Shown: one piece after another, positions 16,426-23,679 of the stretch | How positions within the stretch are numbered: the stretch's first letter is position 1 | Layout: each line of letters opens with the position of its first letter | Notes under the pieces: generated by a model | What the model was told of the DNA's origin: nothing | What the model saw: the letters and a program-made list of their open reading frames with translations, nothing else | Databases searched by the model: none | Made by a program: the position numbers and the translations under genes | Source of the DNA: Chitinophaga pinensis | GTDB taxonomy: Bacteria > Bacteroidota > Bacteroidia > CAMBQF01 | Assembly: GCA_945869825.1 (NCBI GenBank) | Contig: CAMBQF010000014.1 | Location: forward strand, 1 to 35,879 | Reading direction: 5' to 3' | Length of the DNA stretch: 35,879 nucleotides

Positions 16426-16743
16426 ATGGCAGATTTTACAGCACTGGTTACCTATTATACACAAGAGCAGGGTGGACGAAAAACACCTATTGGCGCTGAA
16501 TATAACCCTGTACTGCGTTTTGAAAACGTAGAGGGAAACATTGCAGCCGACCAGGATTTTACAGGCCGTACCGATGTTTTTCCCGGCGAAAGTATAGAAA
16601 CAGAATTTACATTGCTACGCAAAGAAGATTTGGAAAACAGCTTGTATTTAGGCCAGAATTTTGAGCTGACAGAAAGCCGTGTACCCATTGCTACAGGTGT
16701 AGTATTGGAAATACAAAACATAAAACTGAAAAAGAAAAGCTAA
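16426..16743 (+). CDS. Stand-alone EF-Tu domain III-like protein
   Basis: 105 residues that resemble only the third (C-terminal beta-barrel) domain of elongation factor Tu. By memory of E. coli EF-Tu ([48 protein letters not shown]) the matching parts here are VTYYTQEQGGRKTPIGAEYNPVL, VFPGESIETEFTLL and GQNFELTESRVPIATGVVLEI. There is no GTPase domain and no P-loop, so it cannot act as a factor alone. In EF-Tu this domain contacts the tRNA acceptor/T stem and EF-Ts. Its TAA overlaps the ATG of the SpoU methyltransferase gene (TAATG), which suggests a joint role in RNA handling. The function is inference. Confidence 0.7.
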   Translation: MADFTALVTYYTQEQGGRKTPIGAEYNPVLRFENVEGNIAADQDFTGRTDVFPGESIETEFTLLRKEDLENSLYLGQNFELTESRVPIATGVVLEIQNIKLKKKS

Positions 16744-17261
16744 TGCGCAAACTGGCAAACGAAGAGCTTAACCGTTTAAGCAGAGAAGAGTTTAGGGATG
16801 CTGACAAGCGTAAGCTGATTATTATATTAGACAATGTGCGCAGTTTAAATAACGTTGGCTCCGTATTCCGCACAGCAGATGCTTTTTTAGTAGAGGCCAT
16901 TTATTTATGCGGTATTACCGGTACGCCACCCAATAAAGAAATTTACAAAACAGCATTAGGTGCTGACGAAACCGTAAGCTGGAAATACTTTGCCACCACA
17001 ATGGAAGCAGTAGAAGCCTGCAAACAAAACGGCTATGCTGTTTATTCAGTAGAGCAAGCCGAGGGCAGCATTATGCTAAATGATTTTACCTCAAATAATG
17101 ATGCCACTGCTTTGGTATTTGGCAACGAAGTAAACGGGGTAGATATTGATGTTATCAATGCATCAGCCGGGTGTATAGAAATACCACAAGACGGCAGCAA
17201 ACACTCGTTAAATATATCAGTAAGTGTAGGTATTGTTGTGTGGCAGGTTGTTAAAACATAA
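16743..17261 (+). CDS. SpoU/TrmH family RNA 2'-O-ribose methyltransferase
   Basis: SPOUT-fold, SAM-dependent RNA methyltransferase, 172 residues. The three family motifs are present: motif 1 ILDNVRSLNNVGSVFRTADAF with the catalytic-type Asn and Arg, motif 2 ALVFGNEVNGVD, and motif 3 IEIPQDGSKHSLNISVSVGIVVWQ forming the knot. The short N-terminal extension (MRKLANEELNRLSREEFRDADKRK) is basic and helical; there is no separate L30e-like RNA-binding domain as in RlmB. The target (tRNA or rRNA position) is not predictable. It starts in the TAATG at the end of the EF-Tu domain III-like gene, which could supply the missing RNA-binding function. A DsbA-family gene follows 26 nt downstream. Confidence 0.9.
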   Translation: MRKLANEELNRLSREEFRDADKRKLIIILDNVRSLNNVGSVFRTADAFLVEAIYLCGITGTPPNKEIYKTALGADETVSWKYFATTMEAVEACKQNGYAVYSVEQAEGSIMLNDFTSNNDATALVFGNEVNGVDIDVINASAGCIEIPQDGSKHSLNISVSVGIVVWQVVKT

Positions 17262-17287
17262 TATATAAAGAACTGTTTTTAAAGCTT

Positions 17288-17983
17288 ATGAATAAGATGA
17301 GAGTAGATATATGGTCGGATGTGGTATGCCCGTTCTGCTATATTGGCAAACGCCAGTTTGAAATTGCGCTGGACCAGTTTGAACATAAAGACAAAGTTGA
17401 AGTTACCTGGCATAGTTTTCAGTTAGACCCTAATACGCCTAAACCGGCTGTTGGCAATATATACGACATGCTATCAAAAAAGTACAGTTTGACTTTGGAA
17501 AAAGCCAAAGAAATGACACAGGGTGTGATAGATATGGCTGCATTGGTTGGTTTGTATTATGATATGGACAAAGCTAAACCCAGCAATACGTTTGATGCCC
17601 ACCGCCTGATACATTTAGCCGCTAAAAACGGCTTGGCTGATAAGGCTGAAGAAACATTTTTCTCGGCTTACTTTACCAAAGGCGCTGATATTTCTGACGA
17701 AGAAACATTGAAAAACCTATCGGCTGAAATTGGATTAAATGCTGCTGAAGTAGATGCTGTTTTAGCAAGCGATGAGTTTGCCGATGCCGTGCGAATGGAC
17801 CAATATAAAGCCCAACAAATGGGAATTAAAGGTGTACCGTTTTTTGTGGTGAACCAACAATACGGAATATCTGGTGCGCAAGGTGGACAGGTAATTTTAA
17901 AAGCCCTGCAAGGTATTTGGGCCGAGCAAAACCCCGCCCCTGCAACTGATGGCGAAAGCTGTGAGGTTGATGGTGAATGTTAA
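17288..17983 (+). CDS. DsbA family oxidoreductase (FrnE-like)
   Basis: Thioredoxin-fold oxidoreductase of 231 residues. The active site CPFC (Cys14-Cys17) sits in DIWSDVVCPFCYIGKRQF. A helical insert follows (about 65-170), and the cis-Pro loop is GIKGVPFFVVNQQYGISGAQ. There is no signal peptide, so it is a cytosolic FrnE/2-hydroxychromene isomerase-like member rather than a periplasmic DsbA. The last residues, ESCEVDGEC, carry an extra Cys pair that could form a second redox centre or bind metal; E. coli DsbA has none there. It probably shares the operon of the SpoU methyltransferase. Substrate unknown. Confidence 0.88.
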   Translation: MNKMRVDIWSDVVCPFCYIGKRQFEIALDQFEHKDKVEVTWHSFQLDPNTPKPAVGNIYDMLSKKYSLTLEKAKEMTQGVIDMAALVGLYYDMDKAKPSNTFDAHRLIHLAAKNGLADKAEETFFSAYFTKGADISDEETLKNLSAEIGLNAAEVDAVLASDEFADAVRMDQYKAQQMGIKGVPFFVVNQQYGISGAQGGQVILKALQGIWAEQNPAPATDGESCEVDGEC

Positions 17984-18044
17984 ATAATTATCAGGCTGTA
18001 ATTTATAGATAAAACCGTGCTACTAATCATCAAAAATTAGTACA

Positions 18045-18311
18045 ATGGAAGATTCTAAAAAAGTAACACAACCAAAAAATTACAATAAAGCAGCTTACGC
18101 TATATTTGTAATTGCTGCTATTGTATTTCTGTTTACGGATAAGGACACTAGCAATACGGCTATATTTTTAGGTGTAGCCATAATATTCGATCCCTTTGAT
18201 GTAAACCAGAAATGGGCAGAAAGGCCCTATTGGCAAAAGGCTTGGCTAATTATCCATTTAGGTGCCGCAGCTGCTGCGTTTGGATATCTTATTGGAAAAG
18301 ATTTACTTTAA
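18045..18311 (+). CDS. Small membrane protein, unknown function
   Basis: 88 residues. Two or three hydrophobic helices: KAAYAIFVIAAIVFLFT (about 15-31), NTAIFLGVAIIFDPF (37-51) and WLIIHLGAAAAAFGYLIG (67-84), with a conserved-looking DPFDVNQKWAERPYWQKAW loop between the last two. I recall similar short orphan proteins in Bacteroidota but no function. It lies 61 nt after the DsbA-like gene and could be co-transcribed. Its stop shares TTAA with the convergent MBOAT stop. Confidence 0.65.
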   Translation: MEDSKKVTQPKNYNKAAYAIFVIAAIVFLFTDKDTSNTAIFLGVAIIFDPFDVNQKWAERPYWQKAWLIIHLGAAAAAFGYLIGKDLL

Positions 18312-19843
18312 AACTGGAAGTAAATAAAGGGCTGTATCTCGGCTGATTTAACCTGTATAACGATATAGGCAATAACCAATATTAAAGCCGCTTTACCAAT
18401 AAGCGGGGTATTAGTTACTACTTTTTGCAAGCCCATTTTAAAGCGCGTTGGGGTAAAGTGCATTAAATAACCCAACACTACCAATACAATTACGTTAGGG
18501 TAGCCCTTGATAAAGCCAATCCAAATTTCGGGGTGGAAAGCATAAACAATGCGGCCCATTACCTGGTGCGCCACATCAATATTCGGGGCGCGGAAATATA
18601 TCCAGCAGAAACATACAAAATGGAACGTAAAGAATATACCTACTAATTTGGTAAAGGTATTTTTCCGTACATCAAATACAGTGCGAATAGCTTTATCAAA
18701 ACCAAGTGCGAGGCCATGCAAAGCACCCCATAAAATAAACTGCCATGCAGCGCCGTGCCATAAGCCACCAATAAGCATGGTTATCATTTGGTTTACATAC
18801 TGCATTACTTTGCCCTTACGATTACCGCCTAACGATATATACACATAATCGCGTAACCAAAATGAAAGAGACATGTGCCAACGGCGCCAAAACTCAGTAA
18901 CATCGGCACTTTTATATGGCGAGTTAAAGTTTGGTTTTAGGGTATAACCAACTAACTGTGCAATACCAATGGCCATGTCAGAATAGCCAGAAAAATCGCA
19001 GTATATCTGCAGCGCATAAGCATATACCGCGGCCAGATTTTCAAAGCCTGTATAAAGGCCAGGATCGTCAAAAACACGGTCTACAAAATTGGTGCTTATA
19101 TAATCAGATATAACAGCCTTTTTAAATAAACCGGTGGCAATTAAAAACACTGCACGGCCAAATTGTGCTTTAGTAATGGTGGTTTTTACCCTTATTTGTG
19201 GCAGGAAGTCGGCAGCGCGAACAATAGGCCCTGCAACCAAATGCGGGAAGAAGGTAACGAAAAAAGAAAAGTCTAAAAACGATTTGGTAGGCTTAAGCTG
19301 CCCACGGTAAATATCAATAGTATAACTCAGCTTTTGAAAGGTAAAGAATGATATACCAACGGGTAGAATCATGTTGTCAATATTGAAATAGCCCACCCAA
19401 CTGGCTATGTTTATTGTCTCTAAGCCATTGTTTAGTATGTTGGAAATAGTCTCTGTATCAACCCCGACATTTTTTAAAATAAAGCCCGCGTATTTAAAAT
19501 AAACAAGGGCCCCCAGGTTGACGAGTAAGCTGGCTATTAACCACCCCTTTTTACCCCCTTTGGTTTGTGATGCTTCTATGCGGTTACCGATTAAAAAATC
19601 GAGAATTGTGGAGCCCACCAACATAAACACAATGGTACCACTGGATTTATAGTAGAAGAAAAGCGAGAACAATGTAAGGTAAAACGTGCGCGTAAAAGTG
19701 TTGCGGTATACCATGCCGTATACCAGCATAAAAGCCGCAAACATCCATACAAAATAGCCCGTGTTAAAAAGCAACGGCTCTTTGGCATTGTATTCTAACA
19801 AGCCGTTAAGTTTACTAAAATCTATATTGGGCCACGTAAACAT
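18308..19843 (-). CDS. MBOAT family membrane O-acyltransferase (AlgI/DltB/PatA-like)
   Basis: Polytopic membrane acyltransferase, 511 residues with about ten or more hydrophobic segments. It is expected to move acyl, usually acetyl, groups across the membrane to a periplasmic acceptor. Diagnostic features are NLGALVYFKYAGF, PVGISFFTFQKLSYTIDIYRG, ADVTEFWRRWHMSLSFWLRDYVYISLGGNRKG and the catalytic His363 in MLIGGLWHGAAWQFILWG. Its ATG follows directly on the TAA of the upstream SGNH gene (TAAATG). Known MBOAT-SGNH pairs include PatA-PatB (peptidoglycan), AlgI-AlgJ/AlgX (alginate) and DltB-DltD (teichoic acid). Position behind PBP2 and RodA favours peptidoglycan. Last gene of the operon. Confidence 0.92.
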   Translation of the reverse strand: MFTWPNIDFSKLNGLLEYNAKEPLLFNTGYFVWMFAAFMLVYGMVYRNTFTRTFYLTLFSLFFYYKSSGTIVFMLVGSTILDFLIGNRIEASQTKGGKKGWLIASLLVNLGALVYFKYAGFILKNVGVDTETISNILNNGLETINIASWVGYFNIDNMILPVGISFFTFQKLSYTIDIYRGQLKPTKSFLDFSFFVTFFPHLVAGPIVRAADFLPQIRVKTTITKAQFGRAVFLIATGLFKKAVISDYISTNFVDRVFDDPGLYTGFENLAAVYAYALQIYCDFSGYSDMAIGIAQLVGYTLKPNFNSPYKSADVTEFWRRWHMSLSFWLRDYVYISLGGNRKGKVMQYVNQMITMLIGGLWHGAAWQFILWGALHGLALGFDKAIRTVFDVRKNTFTKLVGIFFTFHFVCFCWIYFRAPNIDVAHQVMGRIVYAFHPEIWIGFIKGYPNVIVLVVLGYLMHFTPTRFKMGLQKVVTNTPLIGKAALILVIAYIVIQVKSAEIQPFIYFQF

Positions 19844-21085
19844 TTATTTATTCATTATTTTTATATACTCGTCGTATGATTTTAAAATAGCATTAAGCAG
19901 CAACTGCCCCTGCAGCTTATAACCCGCACGCTGAAAGTGTATTCCATCTCCAGCCATTAGCGCATATTTGCGCCAGTTTTTTGCAGAGCCAAAGCCACCG
20001 GTTATGTCAAACATATTCCAAACCGCAAGTCCATTAGCTTTTGCAAAGCCGTCAATAATACCTGCCATTTTAGCAATGTTAGCGTTATTGTATTTTCGGC
20101 GTTTAAAACAATCGGGCGGGGTGGTTAAAATAAAGCTTGCCCAGGGGTTGTTATCCTGTAAATGCGTAATAAGGCTATCGATATCTTTTACCATTTGTAG
20201 CGAATCAAATTTAACACCGAAAGCTTCGTTTGTACCCAATGAAATAATGATAAGCTGTGGGCCTAATACTTGGGTTTGCTGGGCAAATAAAGGCGCACTG
20301 GCATAGTTGGCATACTGTGCTCCATTAACACCTGCTACATGGTATACAATACCCGGCTTTTCATTTTCCATAACAAAACCGTAGTACTGCATATGTGTTG
20401 CCGATGCATTGGGCTTATCATTTTCGAGCACCACATAGTTTGTTAAGACTGGCATTTTTAACGACACAAAACCCGGAGCAATTTCATGGGTAGAAGCATC
20501 AACATAATTACTTGGCTTAGCGGTATCGCCTACATTTATAGCATACGAATCGGGGCCGCTGTTGTACAGTATACCTAAATGGTTAAAGTTATAGTCTGTA
20601 CTATCGGCCAGATTGGTTTTTAGGGTAAGGCGGGCGTACTGATTAGTGGTATTGAGGTAAAACCCGGTAACGCCAGTGCGGCTATTATAGGTAGGCTGCA
20701 CATTGCGCCCCGCTTCCCAGATTGCATTACTGGAGCTGCGGGTAGATGGAGGACCATTTGAATTTGCCTGCTTGTATGGAAACACTAAGCCACGGCCCGA
20801 GTTGCCAAAGGTGGTTTGCAAACCCATCCGCACTTCCCTGCTAAGGAAATCGGCCTGTATGTGAGAGTCACCAATATGGAGCACGTTAATCTGGTGCACC
20901 TGCTTTTTTTCCAGCATATATAACAGCTGAAAAAAGGGTTTTAAATTTTCAGGATAGGATATAACATTGGGGCGCACAACCATGGGGTGGTTTTCCACCA
21001 ATTGTGCTTTAGTACCCAGTACCAAAAGCAAGGCTATAAGCAGGCTACAGGCTCTTCTTCCGCTGCTCATGTTTAAACTTTTCAT
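19844..21085 (-). CDS. SGNH/GDSL hydrolase, exported, PatB/Ape1-like candidate (second copy)
   Basis: Exported SGNH-fold enzyme, 413 residues. The signal peptide is MKSLNMSSGRRACSLLIALLLVLGTKAQ; a start at Met6 (21070) is also possible. Block I is NVLHIGDSHIQADFL (Ser74), the Asn block is IIISLGTNEAFG, and block V is GDGIHFQRAGYKLQGQ with the Asp-x-x-His pair, so the catalytic set is complete. An insert between blocks I and III (about residues 90-230) is beta-rich. It is a paralogue of the preceding gene, sharing GDS-I--D-L----R--LQ--FG and WN-F---GG-GS. The first 41 bases overlap that gene. A likely O-acetyltransferase or esterase acting on cell-wall polymer with the MBOAT protein; the assignment is inference. 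Confidence 0.88.
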   Translation of the reverse strand: MKSLNMSSGRRACSLLIALLLVLGTKAQLVENHPMVVRPNVISYPENLKPFFQLLYMLEKKQVHQINVLHIGDSHIQADFLSREVRMGLQTTFGNSGRGLVFPYKQANSNGPPSTRSSSNAIWEAGRNVQPTYNSRTGVTGFYLNTTNQYARLTLKTNLADSTDYNFNHLGILYNSGPDSYAINVGDTAKPSNYVDASTHEIAPGFVSLKMPVLTNYVVLENDKPNASATHMQYYGFVMENEKPGIVYHVAGVNGAQYANYASAPLFAQQTQVLGPQLIIISLGTNEAFGVKFDSLQMVKDIDSLITHLQDNNPWASFILTTPPDCFKRRKYNNANIAKMAGIIDGFAKANGLAVWNMFDITGGFGSAKNWRKYALMAGDGIHFQRAGYKLQGQLLLNAILKSYDEYIKIMNK

Positions 21086-22388
21086 ACATTATTGTTTGCA
21101 TTAAAATGCCCGCCAACTTACGGCCACCGGCAAACTTTAAGTGGGTATAATCTTTATTGGCTAATGGTGGTTTAGCATCGGCATAAGTAATCATAGAGCC
21201 TTCGCCGCCCATGGCTTCAAATAAATTCCAGAAAGCAACACCCGTTTTGCTGGCAATGCGGCGCTGAGCTTCTACTAAATAGGGGATGCTCTTCATAGTA
21301 GCATAGGTGCCTGTAGCTTTGCTGCCACGGTCGCTAACGCTAATAAGCAAAATGCTTGCCCCCGGGCAATTCTTCTTCAGTTTCTCTATCACCTTAACCA
21401 TATTATTTTCGTAGCCTGTAAATTTGGTTACCCCTTCGGCAGCCACATTTAAGCCGTATTGCAGTATTATTAGTTTATAGTCGCGCAACGAATCAAAATT
21501 GGCCAGCATATAATCATCCACATTAAGCAATGCAGCACCTGAATTGCCTCGGAGTGAAAGGTTGTCTACGCTTATGCCGGTAGTATCTTCCAGCGTTACG
21601 CCATATACCTCGCCACCGCCGCCAAAACTTAAGGCTGCCGATTTAATACTATCGCCCTTAACTGTTAGCTTGTGCGCACCCTTGCCTGACTGCATAGCAT
21701 AGCTTTGCGGACCTTTAGCATTTATATTTATACTTACGTTTGATGGTGTTGTAAAGTTGCCATAAAAAAGATTTACGGAGTTGAATCTGCGCAAGTGCGG
21801 GCTGCCTTTTACCCCCGCGTAATTTACTGTTGCACCGGCTGCCGGAACATATGAATTACAAGAGAAGCCGAGGCTTGCCGCCGATGGTTTGCCGTTAAGT
21901 CCTGTATAGGTTGTCCAATTATCGCTAAAGGTGTGGCTAACTGTTTGCCTGAACTGATTAACCTCTGATGTAATAGGTACAAAGCCCACTCCATTGCCGC
22001 CAAACTCTGATTGCAATGAGTCGCGCAGGGTGGCAGTAAGGATATCGCCCTCAATAAATGAATCGCCAAAAAAGGCAATGTGCAATGGTTTTTTAACGGT
22101 ATCTAACTCGCAGAGGGCATCTAAAAACAGTTTCAGTGCCGACTTATCGTTGCTATAATCTTCAAAGCAAGTAAGGCCCGTTTTGCAGGTATCAACAAAC
22201 TTGGGTTTTACTTTTTCTATGCCTGCTAATGTGGTGTCTTCCTGTTCTTTGCGGACATCAGAAAGCAAATCGACAGGCTTAAGGGTATAGCCGAAAACGG
22301 TTATTGCTGTATTGGTAAATGAGAGGCCAACCAACACTGTAAAAATGATGAATACGAAGGCGAAAGACTGTCCGATATAATTTTTCAT
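21045..22388 (-). CDS. SGNH/GDSL hydrolase, membrane-anchored, PatB/Ape1-like candidate (first copy)
   Basis: SGNH-fold protein, 447 residues, with an uncleaved-looking N-terminal helix (about 8-30, SFAFVFIIFTVLVGLSFTNTAIT), so probably anchored and facing the periplasm. Block I is IAFFGDSFIEGDIL (Ser110), the Asn block is LIILQYGLNVAAEG, and block V is NKDYTHLKFAGGRKLAG (Asp and His present). GDSF replaces the GDSH of the downstream paralogue. Three cysteines sit between the anchor and block I (68, 74, 93). A beta-rich insert (about 200-290) may be a carbohydrate-binding or jelly-roll region. It begins 6 nt after rodA. Acetyl transferase versus esterase cannot be told from sequence alone. 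Confidence 0.88.
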   Translation of the reverse strand: MKNYIGQSFAFVFIIFTVLVGLSFTNTAITVFGYTLKPVDLLSDVRKEQEDTTLAGIEKVKPKFVDTCKTGLTCFEDYSNDKSALKLFLDALCELDTVKKPLHIAFFGDSFIEGDILTATLRDSLQSEFGGNGVGFVPITSEVNQFRQTVSHTFSDNWTTYTGLNGKPSAASLGFSCNSYVPAAGATVNYAGVKGSPHLRRFNSVNLFYGNFTTPSNVSININAKGPQSYAMQSGKGAHKLTVKGDSIKSAALSFGGGGEVYGVTLEDTTGISVDNLSLRGNSGAALLNVDDYMLANFDSLRDYKLIILQYGLNVAAEGVTKFTGYENNMVKVIEKLKKNCPGASILLISVSDRGSKATGTYATMKSIPYLVEAQRRIASKTGVAFWNLFEAMGGEGSMITYADAKPPLANKDYTHLKFAGGRKLAGILMQTIMYEKFKHEQRKKSL

Positions 22389-22394
22389 TTTGCC

Positions 22395-23678
22395 TTAGAG
22401 GATTTGCATACGGTACGAATCCAAACGTATCAGTATAAATAATAAAATAGTGAAGCCTAACAATGATGAACCGCCGTAGCTAAAGAACGGCAGCGGGATA
22501 CCAATAACAGGCATTAAGCCCAATGTCATCCCCACATTTACCATTAAGTGGAACATAAGAATAGACGCTACACCATAAGCATAAATGCGGGTAAAGGGCG
22601 CTTTTTGCCGCTCTGCAATGTATATGATGCGGAGTATGAGTGTCATAAACAAGAGCAAAACCGCACTGCTGCCAATAAAGCCCCACTCCTCACCCACCGT
22701 GCAAAAAATAAAGTCGGTATCTTGTTCAGGAACAAAATCGTATTTGGTTTGGGTGCCTTTGGTCCAGCCTTTGCCTACCAGGCCGCCAGAGCCAATGGCA
22801 ATTTTAGATTGGTTTACGTTGTAAAGAATGCCCTTTTCGGCAATCTTTCGGTTGCTCTCGTCTATCTTACCCAACAGCGCATTAATACGTATACTTTGGT
22901 GAGGTTTTAGCACCTTGGTAAAAATATAGTTGACGCTGAAAGTGAATGCAACGGCCATACCAGCTACAGCTGCTACCCTAAGCAGGCGCGAAAACCTGCG
23001 TTTGCCAAAAAACATGAACACCAGTATTGCAGCCGCCCCAATAATAGCGAACAGTATTGTTTTTTCTACCAGTAACGATAGTATAAACAGCAGCGCAACA
23101 GCAAAACCTAAAAGCAAAAAGCCACCAGGCAAACCTTCGCGGTATAAAACAAATACGAATGAAAAATATACAATTGCCAAACCTGTTTCATTCTGCATTA
23201 AAATAATAATCACTGGCAGCAAAATAAGGGCGGCACTGATAAGCCTTGTCTGTAGCTTATCCATTTTAATATTAATCTCGCCTAAGTAGCGTGCCAACGC
23301 CAAACAGGTGGAAAACTTAGCCAACTCGGCAGGTTGTAAAGAAAAGCCGCCGCCAATATTAAGCCATGAATGGGACCCTTTAACCTCTTTGCCTAAAAAT
23401 ATGGTAGCTACAAGCAATACCATCATAAAAGCATAAATCCAAAAAGAGAAGGTGGGGAAGAGTTTACCATCGGTAAAAAGGATAACAGTACCTACCAGGG
23501 CGCATATACCAATAAACATGGCCTGTTTACCGTATTGCATATCAAGATCGAAAAGGCTAATGTTTTCAGGGTCGTAAACAGCAGCATAAATATTAAGCCA
23601 CCCCATAGTTACTAAGGCAATGTATATAACCAGCAAAGGCCAGTCTATATTTTGTACTATGCTGCGCTGCTCTCTCAC
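22395..23678 (-). CDS. rodA: Rod shape-determining SEDS peptidoglycan polymerase RodA
   Basis: SEDS-family glycosyltransferase that polymerises lipid II in partnership with PBP2; 427 residues with about ten membrane helices. Landmarks: HSWLNIGGGFSLQPAELAKFSTCLALA, the periplasmic GKGWTKGTQTKYDFVPEQDTDFIFCTVGEEWGF containing the essential-type Asp of SEDS proteins, and the C-terminal PVIGIPLPFFSYGGSSLLGF signature. The start is GTG, 1 nt after the mrdA stop; no nearby in-frame ATG fits. A longer cytoplasmic and membrane insertion (residues about 150-270) is visible compared with E. coli RodA (370). It is followed after 6 nt by the first SGNH gene. Confidence 0.95.
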   Translation of the reverse strand: MREQRSIVQNIDWPLLVIYIALVTMGWLNIYAAVYDPENISLFDLDMQYGKQAMFIGICALVGTVILFTDGKLFPTFSFWIYAFMMVLLVATIFLGKEVKGSHSWLNIGGGFSLQPAELAKFSTCLALARYLGEINIKMDKLQTRLISAALILLPVIIILMQNETGLAIVYFSFVFVLYREGLPGGFLLLGFAVALLFILSLLVEKTILFAIIGAAAILVFMFFGKRRFSRLLRVAAVAGMAVAFTFSVNYIFTKVLKPHQSIRINALLGKIDESNRKIAEKGILYNVNQSKIAIGSGGLVGKGWTKGTQTKYDFVPEQDTDFIFCTVGEEWGFIGSSAVLLLFMTLILRIIYIAERQKAPFTRIYAYGVASILMFHLMVNVGMTLGLMPVIGIPLPFFSYGGSSLLGFTILLFILIRLDSYRMQIL

Positions 23679-23679
23679 G

